5,217 nt of DNA. Source: JABMRP01 sp964444795 (GTDB lineage: Bacteria; Planctomycetota; Planctomycetia; Pirellulales; Thermoguttaceae). Numbering within the stretch: position 1 is the first letter of the stretch; every line of letters begins with the position of its first letter. Below the pieces are notes generated by a model. That model saw only the letters and a list, made by a program, of their open reading frames with translations. It did no database searches and was not told where the DNA came from. Below, one piece after another: positions 1-5,217 of this stretch. The position numbers and the translations under genes are program-made. The DNA lies in assembly GCA_964444795.1 (NCBI GenBank), contig CAYUIQ010000375.1, forward strand, positions 1-5,217, written 5' to 3'.

Positions 1-32
1 GTCGATTTACCCGGGGCACGTTGGAATTCGAC

Positions 33-46
33 GGGCTGGGAAGCCC
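33..46 (-). terminator. Weak candidate terminator hairpin after the glycosidase-like gene
   Basis: GGGCT and AGCCC form a 5-bp stem with a 4-base loop, 25 bases beyond the TGA stop on the minus strand. No T-run follows on that strand, so a classical intrinsic terminator is not supported. It could be a stabilising 3' hairpin or a chance structure. Confidence 0.25.
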
Positions 47-71
47 ATCGTACGAATGTCAAAACTCGTTC

Positions 72-3000
72 TCAGTTCGTAGGATCGCCCGCCTTCTCGG
101 GCTCCGAACCGCTGACCGCCGACGGCGCCAACTCCCAAGCGACGGCTGTCCTTGGCGGAAGCGTGAGTTCGCGCTGGAATTCCCGCCGCGCGGTGAACGT
201 CTCGCCTTCGCCCTGGCTATCGATCGTAACCACGCGGACTGTCTCGCCCGGAAGTCCGTACTCGGCCGTGTCGAACTTCAGCCGCGTGGCGATTGGCTGG
301 TCGCCGACGTTGACCATCAGCAACACGGTTTTGTGCTGGCCGGGAATTTGCCACGCGCCGCTGTAGGCGGCCTGCGTGGTGACCGGCCAGACGCCACTCC
401 ATTGCCAATCGGCCGTAACGGTCGGTATGTGGCCGTGCAGTTTCGGCGGCCGAGCCATCTGGCCGGCATAGAAATAGCACCGCAGCCGCCATCGCAAGTG
501 GACGATCTTCTTTAGAAAGGCAAAATTCTCTTTCTCCCGGACCACGCCCGGGTCGATCCAGCCGATCTGCTCGCCGTAGACCAACTGCTGGCCGGCTTTC
601 ATCCGCAAGGCCAGGTCCTTGGTCGATCCGCCGCGATACGCCCGGCCGAACATCGCAATCGCCCCGCCGTAGACGGCCGGAAACGCCGGCACCTGACCAT
701 CGTATTGCCAGTGCCAGGTGAGATAGCCGTCGAACCACTTGATGTACGGCTCGGCATTGCACTCGGTAGTGAGGATCCGATCGTCGGGCATCTCGCGGCG
801 CACGGCCTCCAGTAGTCGCCAATACGATTCGGTCCACCAGTGACCGCCGCCTGCCGGATGGCCGTGGTTCGGGTCGAAGCACAACTGCGGCTTTGCCGCG
901 GCCACTTGATCGATGTACACGCCATGCACACCACATTCGTTGACCAGCCGCGAAACGATCCGCCGAACCGTATCGCGCCAGAGATCCGTGCTGGGACACA
1001 TCGCGGCCAACTCGACCTTCTTGCCGTCGATCTCCTTGCTGCCGTAGGTCTCGATGTACGGCTTGCCCGCTTCGGTCTTGGTGGTCGACGGCATGGCCCG
1101 ATTGGAAAACTGAAAATCCTCGGCGGCCCGGTCGTGCATATCCCACAGCCGGCCGTTGATGTAGGGCATCACGTGAATGTCCTTCGCTTGCAGCAACTTC
1201 ACCGCCTCGGTGAAACCTTCGTCAGCGGGGAAGTAGTGGGGGTAATCGTTGTCGAAGGGAATCTGGTGCCAGTTGTACCAGTGAAAGCCGACCGGCAATC
1301 CCATTTCCCGGGCGAACTCCTGCAACATGGGCAAGCCGGTCTTGGGGTCTCCGCCGCCAAGCCCCCAGACGGCCAACTCGCGCATCCAGCGGGGCGTGTC
1401 GGCCCGACCTTCGGCCGTGAGGTCCGGATACCACTTTGCTTTGTCCCGAACCCAACGGCGATAAATCACGGCCGCGTCGTACCAATCGCCACGAAAGAGC
1501 TGCCATTGGGCGTGTCCACTTAACTGGAAACGGTTACCCGGTTTGCCCATGTCGGGGACCGGGTGATCGAACGACAGCACGACGCGATGCCTCTCGGGCT
1601 GGCTCTCGGCCGCGAGTTCCTTCGTGCCGCCTGTCGGATCGGCGGCGGCCACGTAAAGACCGGTCGAACGGTCCGCCGCATAGGCGGCCATGTATTGCAT
1701 GCTCGTCCAGCCGCTGGGGTAACGCCCGGCGAAACGAAACCCGCGATGCCAGGCATTCTTTTCCACCTGTCCGGCCGCCCGGGGCACGAAGAGCCGCGAG
1801 TCGGGCCCCAGTTCGTCGACCGCCGCGTTGGGAAAGACGACCCGCCACAGGGCCCAGTCGTTGTCTTCGCTGGTGACGGACAACTGCCAGGTGATCGCGC
1901 TGGTCGCCGTATCCGGGGCCGCCTTGGCAACAACTTCCAGCGGACCGAAGCGTTCGTCCAGCGGCGTGCTCCATCGCAGTTGGACTCCCGGCCCGTCGTC
2001 GATCGAAGCGACTTGTACACGTCCCCAACCGGCGTCGGCCGTCAGGCGAACTTCCTCTTTGGTCCCCGCATGGCGCAGGGTCAATTCAAACAAAGGCACA
2101 CCGGCCGACGAGAGCAACTGCCGACCGGCGACTGTATCAAACAGGCTCAACACCGAGATCCCCTCCCGGCCCCCGGCGAGAAACAGGCCCAAATCACCAG
2201 CGGAAAGAACCGTCCAGTGGGCCGGTTGACGGCCTTCGGCCGTATGAATCGCTTCCTCGAACCGTCCCTCGGCGGCAAGTCGCACGGCTCCGGCGGCGTG
2301 CCACCATGCCTGCTGCCGGGCGGTGCCTTGCAACGTTTGCCACCTTTGGCGAGCCGCCCGGATTCGTGCATGAACCGACGCCGTGGTGACCTCGACATGG
2401 GCCATGCTGGGCAATGCACCGGCCGCCGTGCGAATCGTCCCGGCCAGATCGTCGGCCGTGCCAATCCACAGCCAGGCCGACCACTGTTGCGTCGCCTCGG
2501 GCCACGCCTGCCACGCCCGGTCGCCGTGGGCATGTAGGTAGCTGCCACCGCGGTGATCGTAAAACAGGGCCCGGCCGCAGTCGAGCATGGCCAGCGCATT
2601 GTTTCCGTCGACCAGCGCGCCCCATCCGTCGAAATGAAAGCTCTTGGTCTCGCCGGTGAACTGCCCCCGGCCCGTCGGCTCTCCACCGGCCCACGCGGGA
2701 AAATCGTCACCGGGAAAGTTCAGCTCCAGGAAATGCGACTCGCTCCATGGTTGCGGCGGTTGTTGCGTGACCGTCGCGGTGACTCGCACCAGGGGCAAGT
2801 CGTTCCAATAGCACCACTGGTAAACGGCCTTCGCTTTCGAGTGGGGCTGCTTGCCGTCCGATTGCATGTACCCCGCACCCACGCGAACCACCGTGGCCAG
2901 CGGGCCGGTTGAAATTCGCTCGACTCGCGGCCGCGGGTCGTTGGCCAGATTAAATCCGCCGAGTTGGCGGTCGTACAAGCGGTCGTTCCACCGAAACTGC

Positions 3001-3485
3001 TCGAAGACTTTGCCGGAGGCGGCGAACTCGAAGCGGCACGGCAACCCGCCCATCTTCGCCGCGTCGTGAACCGCGCGGTATGATTTGGTTGCGACCGTAC
3101 CGTCGAAGGGCTCTTCGGGCGATGAGGCATCGGGTGACGGCTTGCTCGTATCCATCGAAAGCCGAACGCAAGCGGAGCCGCCGGCGGGCAGCTTCATGAG
3201 CATGGTCCCGACGATGTGCCTCTCGGCATCGAAGCCATCGGCGGGCACAAACTGCGCGGCAACGGGCGCGCCGTCCGAAACCCGCTCAGCGCGAATGTTC
3301 CCCGGCACCACCGGCCCGAGCCGACAGAACCGGGCCGCTTCGGTCAAATCGATCGAGCAGGCCACCAGCCCGTGGTCCGGCACGTCGTCGGCGACCAGCA
3401 ACACGTCGTCGGCCTTCGCGTGGTGATACGATAGGGCAAGGACGGCAAGAACCGTCAATCCGGCGTTTTTTCGACTGACCAACAC
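72..3485 (-). CDS. Secreted DUF6259-type glycoside-hydrolase-like protein, 1137 aa
   Basis: This is probably an exported enzyme acting on a glycan; the substrate is unknown. Residues 1-25 form a Sec signal peptide: basic start (R5, K6), hydrophobic stretch at about 8-20, and a probable cut after A-K-A25. Residues 26-110 look like a small beta domain of the kind found at the N-terminus of exo-rhamnogalacturonan-lyase-like proteins. Residues 130-345 and 425-690 look like two beta-sandwich (mutarotase-like) segments joined by a helical linker at about 365-415. Residues 700-990 resemble the DUF6259 TIM barrel, with F-H-W-Y-N-W-H (734-740), H-V-M-P-Y-I-N-G-R (771-779), G-V-Y-I-D-Q (855-860), T-E-C-N-A-E (907-912) and W-F-D-G-Y (917-921). 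Residues 1015-1120 form a C-terminal beta domain. By analogy with clan GH-D barrels, D859 is the best nucleophile candidate; this is inference. The start codon is GTG, chosen because it follows a perfect AGGAGG and gives an intact signal peptide. The frame is open throughout, with no sign of truncation. The gene is divergent from the Tat-protein gene. Coding status is very secure, the family assignment is fairly secure, and the activity is unproven. Confidence 0.9.
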   Translation of the reverse strand: MLVSRKNAGLTVLAVLALSYHHAKADDVLLVADDVPDHGLVACSIDLTEAARFCRLGPVVPGNIRAERVSDGAPVAAQFVPADGFDAERHIVGTMLMKLPAGGSACVRLSMDTSKPSPDASSPEEPFDGTVATKSYRAVHDAAKMGGLPCRFEFAASGKVFEQFRWNDRLYDRQLGGFNLANDPRPRVERISTGPLATVVRVGAGYMQSDGKQPHSKAKAVYQWCYWNDLPLVRVTATVTQQPPQPWSESHFLELNFPGDDFPAWAGGEPTGRGQFTGETKSFHFDGWGALVDGNNALAMLDCGRALFYDHRGGSYLHAHGDRAWQAWPEATQQWSAWLWIGTADDLAGTIRTAAGALPSMAHVEVTTASVHARIRAARQRWQTLQGTARQQAWWHAAGAVRLAAEGRFEEAIHTAEGRQPAHWTVLSAGDLGLFLAGGREGISVLSLFDTVAGRQLLSSAGVPLFELTLRHAGTKEEVRLTADAGWGRVQVASIDDGPGVQLRWSTPLDERFGPLEVVAKAAPDTATSAITWQLSVTSEDNDWALWRVVFPNAAVDELGPDSRLFVPRAAGQVEKNAWHRGFRFAGRYPSGWTSMQYMAAYAADRSTGLYVAAADPTGGTKELAAESQPERHRVVLSFDHPVPDMGKPGNRFQLSGHAQWQLFRGDWYDAAVIYRRWVRDKAKWYPDLTAEGRADTPRWMRELAVWGLGGGDPKTGLPMLQEFAREMGLPVGFHWYNWHQIPFDNDYPHYFPADEGFTEAVKLLQAKDIHVMPYINGRLWDMHDRAAEDFQFSNRAMPSTTKTEAGKPYIETYGSKEIDGKKVELAAMCPSTDLWRDTVRRIVSRLVNECGVHGVYIDQVAAAKPQLCFDPNHGHPAGGGHWWTESYWRLLEAVRREMPDDRILTTECNAEPYIKWFDGYLTWHWQYDGQVPAFPAVYGGAIAMFGRAYRGGSTKDLALRMKAGQQLVYGEQIGWIDPGVVREKENFAFLKKIVHLRWRLRCYFYAGQMARPPKLHGHIPTVTADWQWSGVWPVTTQAAYSGAWQIPGQHKTVLLMVNVGDQPIATRLKFDTAEYGLPGETVRVVTIDSQGEGETFTARREFQRELTLPPRTAVAWELAPSAVSGSEPEKAGDPTN

Positions 3486-3491
3486 GGTAAT

Positions 3492-3497
3492 CCTCCT
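3492..3497 (-). promoter_or_regulatory. Shine-Dalgarno site deciding the GTG start of the glycosidase-like gene
   Basis: The minus strand reads AGGAGG here, followed by six bases and then GTG at 3485-3483. This perfect site at ideal spacing supports the rare GTG codon as the true start. The encoded signal peptide would be lost or shortened with any downstream start. Confidence 0.85.
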
Positions 3498-3505
3498 ATC
3501 ACCTT

Positions 3506-3516
3506 CTTCCCGGAAG
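3506..3516. repeat. Short palindrome in the leader of the glycosidase-like gene
   Basis: CTTCC and GGAAG flank a single central C. The palindrome lies between the predicted transcription start and the Shine-Dalgarno site of the minus gene. The position suits an operator, but a 5-bp arm can occur by chance and the loop is too short for a stable RNA hairpin. Confidence 0.2.
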
Positions 3517-3529
3517 TCACACCGCCGTC

Positions 3530-3558
3530 GATCCTAGTCGCTGCGCAAACTTTGTCAA
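3530..3558 (-). promoter_or_regulatory. Sigma70-type promoter for the glycosidase-like gene
   Basis: On the minus strand, TTGACA (3558-3553) matches the -35 consensus exactly. After 16 bases comes TAGGAT (3536-3531), a four-of-six match to the -10 consensus. Transcription would start near 3524, giving a leader of roughly 40 bases that contains the AGGAGG site. The motif is read directly from the sequence; activity in a planctomycete is inferred. Confidence 0.5.
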
Positions 3559-3569
3559 CATACGGACCA

Positions 3570-3598
3570 TTGAAAACGGCCGAACCCTTGCACATATG
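3570..3598 (+). promoter_or_regulatory. Possible promoter for the Tat-exported gene
   Basis: TTGAAA (3570-3575) is followed after 17 bases by CATATG (3593-3598). The -35 box is good (five of six) and the spacing ideal, but the -10 box is poor (three of six). It would start transcription near 3605 and leave a leader of about 68 bases. Its -35 box lies 11 bases from the -35 box of the opposite promoter. No better plus-strand candidate was seen in the gap. Confidence 0.3.
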
Positions 3599-3649
3599 CC
3601 ACGCCGAGAAGACAATGGGGCATCGGACTTCGATGTTTTGGAAGCCAAC

Positions 3650-3676
3650 ATGTCGCCAGAAAGGACGTCGCCATGA
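3650..3676 (+). CDS. Possible 8-codon leader ORF overlapping the Tat-gene start
   Basis: ATG at 3650 opens an 8-codon frame encoding MSPERTSP. It ends in TGA at 3674-3676, so stop and start overlap as ATGA at 3673-3676. A GGAAG at 3640-3644, five bases upstream, could serve as a weak ribosome binding site. The overlap would allow translational coupling to the downstream gene. The frame is so short that chance is a serious alternative. Confidence 0.2.
   Translation: MSPERTSP
3661..3665 (+). promoter_or_regulatory. Shine-Dalgarno site of the Tat-exported gene
   Basis: AAGGA lies seven bases before the ATG at 3673. It supports this start, which is also the one that keeps the charged n-region and the twin-arginine motif. 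Confidence 0.65.
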
Positions 3677-5166
3677 AGAAACATACTCACGATTCCGAGT
3701 TCGGATGCGGCTGCGATTGCGGTTGCGATCGGCGGGACTTTCTCACCGCCGCGAGTCTGGCCGTCGGATCGGTCGCCTTGACCTCGATCACGGCCCAGGC
3801 TGCTGAAGATGCGACGCCCAAGCAAAAGAAAAAGGGCGCCGTGGTGCGGGCCGTCTTCCTGTATCCGCCGTCAAAATCGTTCGGCTCCCATCCCGACGGC
3901 TGGTGGAGTTGGCCGGGAAACGACTATGATGCCGAGGGGCGACAGAAGCTGTACACCGCCGAGTTGGCCAAGATCGAAAAGAAGCTCGGCATGACCATCG
4001 CCGTGGAACACCGCGCCGTGGCCAGTCGCGACGACGCCGCCCGAGTGGCGGCCCAACTCAAGGACGAGAGTCCCGACGGGCTGTTGCTGATGATGTTCTA
4101 CAACCGCAGCCTGACCGAGGCCGACCTGTTGTTGAAGGCTGCCGAAGAAGCCGATATCCCCGCCATCTTCTACATCGGGCTCGGCGTGAAGCACGGATCG
4201 ATCAGCCGCTATCGCCGGCCGGGGCTCTACTTCATCCAATCGCTGGAAAACTTCGATGCCATCGAGTACGGCGCGCGGATGATCAACACGAAAAAGCTCC
4301 TCGGCCAGAGTCGCCTGTTGAGCATCACCGAAGCGCCCGCGGTACGAGAAGGCACCGAATCGTTCTTCGGTATCAATGTTCGCGTCATCCCCTTCGACCA
4401 ATATGCCGAGCGATTCGAGAAGATCGCCATCGACGAGAAAGCGAAGAAGTTGATCGGCCAGTTCACCGCCGGCGCCAAAGAGATTCGCGACGTGACCCAG
4501 GAGGCCCTGGAAAACGCCGCCCGGGCACACTTCGCGCTAACACGGATGATCGAGGAAGAGGAAGCCGACGGTGTGACGATGAACTGTCTACGTCGCGGCA
4601 TGCTCAAGCCGTGCATGAGTTTCGCCACGCTCAACGGTCAGCTCATCCCGGCGGCGTGCGAAAACGATCTGCCGGCCGTCTACACGCAACTGATCGGCCA
4701 GTTGCTCACCGGGCGTCCCGGGTTCCAGCACAACCCGGCCTTCGAGACCGAACGAAACCACTACTACGCTTCGCATTGCACGTGTCCCAGTAAGTTGCAG
4801 GGGCCCGAAGGCCCGGACACGGAGTACCTGCTGCGTCGTTTTGCCCACGCCAACGCGGGCAGTTGCGCGATCCAGGTATTCTGGAAACCCGACGATCCGG
4901 TGACCATGATGCGTTACCATCCCGGCGCGGAACCGGCCTTGGACGTGTACGCCGGCAAGGTATTCAAGTCGCATCCCATGCCGCCGGCCGGTGGTTGCAC
5001 GACGAACGTCGAGATCGAAATCACCGACCGGGCCGACGCTTGCATGGTGGGTGGGCATCACAACCTGCTCTTCTCCGGCGACTTCGCCCGAAAGTTCCGC
5101 CTCTTCGCCCAGTTGTACAAGATGCGCCTGGCCGAGACGGGTTACGAGGGGGCCTGGCCTGTGTAG
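3673..5166 (+). CDS. Tat-exported L-fucose/L-arabinose isomerase-fold protein, 497 aa
   Basis: This is probably a periplasmic protein with the fold of L-fucose and L-arabinose isomerases, which are metal-dependent aldose-ketose isomerases. Whether it is an active isomerase is unknown. The twin-arginine signal is R20-R21-D-F-L, followed by a hydrophobic stretch to A-Q-A43, with a cut likely at 43 or 44. Residues 55-220 look like alternating beta/alpha (Rossmann-like) N-terminal domains. Residues 300-480 carry the family-like C-terminal pattern: N-C305, P-C314, A-C-E330-N-D332, the segment N362-H363 to S-H368-C369-T-C371, and G-H462-H463 followed by S-G-D470. E330, H368 and one of H462/H463 are the best metal-ligand candidates, by analogy with the Glu/His ligands of L-arabinose isomerase. 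The length of about 500 residues fits the family. Two oddities are a C-x-C-x-C-x-C run (C12-C18) just before the twin arginines, and eight mature cysteines all between residues 305 and 457. The ATG start has AAGGA seven bases upstream and gives the complete Tat signal. A non-catalytic sugar-binding role is the main alternative. Confidence 0.9.
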   Translation: MKKHTHDSEFGCGCDCGCDRRDFLTAASLAVGSVALTSITAQAAEDATPKQKKKGAVVRAVFLYPPSKSFGSHPDGWWSWPGNDYDAEGRQKLYTAELAKIEKKLGMTIAVEHRAVASRDDAARVAAQLKDESPDGLLLMMFYNRSLTEADLLLKAAEEADIPAIFYIGLGVKHGSISRYRRPGLYFIQSLENFDAIEYGARMINTKKLLGQSRLLSITEAPAVREGTESFFGINVRVIPFDQYAERFEKIAIDEKAKKLIGQFTAGAKEIRDVTQEALENAARAHFALTRMIEEEEADGVTMNCLRRGMLKPCMSFATLNGQLIPAACENDLPAVYTQLIGQLLTGRPGFQHNPAFETERNHYYASHCTCPSKLQGPEGPDTEYLLRRFAHANAGSCAIQVFWKPDDPVTMMRYHPGAEPALDVYAGKVFKSHPMPPAGGCTTNVEIEITDRADACMVGGHHNLLFSGDFARKFRLFAQLYKMRLAETGYEGAWPV

Positions 5167-5182
5167 CGATAACTCATGTAGT

Positions 5183-5201
5183 TGTTGAGCAGCCTGTTGA
5201 G
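5183..5201 (+). repeat. Direct repeat TGTTGAG downstream of the Tat-exported gene
   Basis: Two exact copies of TGTTGAG (5183-5189 and 5195-5201) are separated by CAGCC. They are followed by a purine-rich GAGAGAG run to about 5207. The repeat sits 16 bases after the stop codon. No hairpin or T-run terminator is visible in the remaining bases, and the window ends before any next gene can be judged. Confidence 0.4.
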
Positions 5202-5217
5202 AGAGAGTGAATTGTGG

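Noticed and set aside
1..71. Possible end of another gene at the left edge
   Set aside because: No frame with a recognisable protein sequence is supported; the stretch appears to be the downstream region of the minus-strand gene.
217..1146. 309-residue open frame on the minus strand in another frame
   Set aside because: It is Arg-rich and shares bases with the DUF6259-like barrel, whose conserved motifs are in the main frame.
840..1523. 227-residue open frame on the plus strand, antisense to the glycosidase-like gene
   Set aside because: It lies wholly inside the long minus-strand gene, has no recognisable domain and no clear ribosome site, and long antisense frames are expected in GC-rich coding DNA.
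1563..2537. 324-residue open frame on the plus strand, antisense to the glycosidase-like gene
   Set aside because: It is rich in Arg, Gly and Pro without domain signature, as expected of a shadow frame, while the opposite strand reads as a coherent protein through the same bases.
3517..3825. 102-residue minus-strand frame and 84-residue plus-strand frame (3552-3806) across the intergenic region
   Set aside because: Both run across the gap and into the Tat-signal coding region without recognisable protein features; the promoter and ribosome sites explain the gap better.
3871..4530. 219-residue open frame antisense to the Tat-exported gene
   Set aside because: It has no motif, signal or ribosome site and mirrors the codon pattern of the real gene.
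1..5217. Mobile element, CRISPR array, tRNA or defence system
   Set aside because: No transposase, integrase, nuclease or helicase motif, no spaced repeat series and no tRNA-like cloverleaf was seen; the two genes fill almost the entire window.

Overview
The window looks like a piece of a Planctomycetota chromosome, most likely the Pirellulales group. The reasons are high GC content, long exported proteins of kinds common in that phylum, and a Tat-exported sugar-isomerase-fold protein beside a very large secreted glycosidase-like protein. The taxonomic call is inference from gene style, since no marker gene is present.

There are two real genes, transcribed away from each other. On the minus strand, 72-3485 encodes a 1137-residue Sec-exported protein. 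It has N-terminal beta-rich domains and a DUF6259-type glycoside-hydrolase-like TIM barrel with a Y-I-D-Q motif. On the plus strand, 3673-5166 encodes a 497-residue protein with a twin-arginine signal peptide and the C-terminal signature of the L-fucose/L-arabinose isomerase fold. The 187-base gap between them holds a good sigma70-type promoter for the minus gene (TTGACA, 16 bases, TAGGAT), a weaker candidate for the plus gene, and both Shine-Dalgarno sites. It also holds a possible 8-codon leader ORF whose stop overlaps the plus-gene start codon (ATGA).

The short ends are non-coding as far as can be seen. Bases 1-71 lie downstream of the minus gene and contain one 5-bp hairpin. Bases 5167-5217 lie downstream of the plus gene and contain a short direct repeat and a purine-rich run. 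There are no RNA genes, CRISPR arrays, insertion sequences or attachment sites that I can support.

Working model (inference): the pair is a small carbohydrate-related unit acting outside the cytoplasm. The glycosidase-like protein would release or trim a sugar, and the Tat-exported isomerase-fold protein would bind or convert a sugar or sugar acid. Neither substrate can be read from the sequence. The most unusual details are a C-x-C-x-C-x-C run directly before the twin arginines, and the confinement of all mature cysteines of the same protein to its C-terminal domain.
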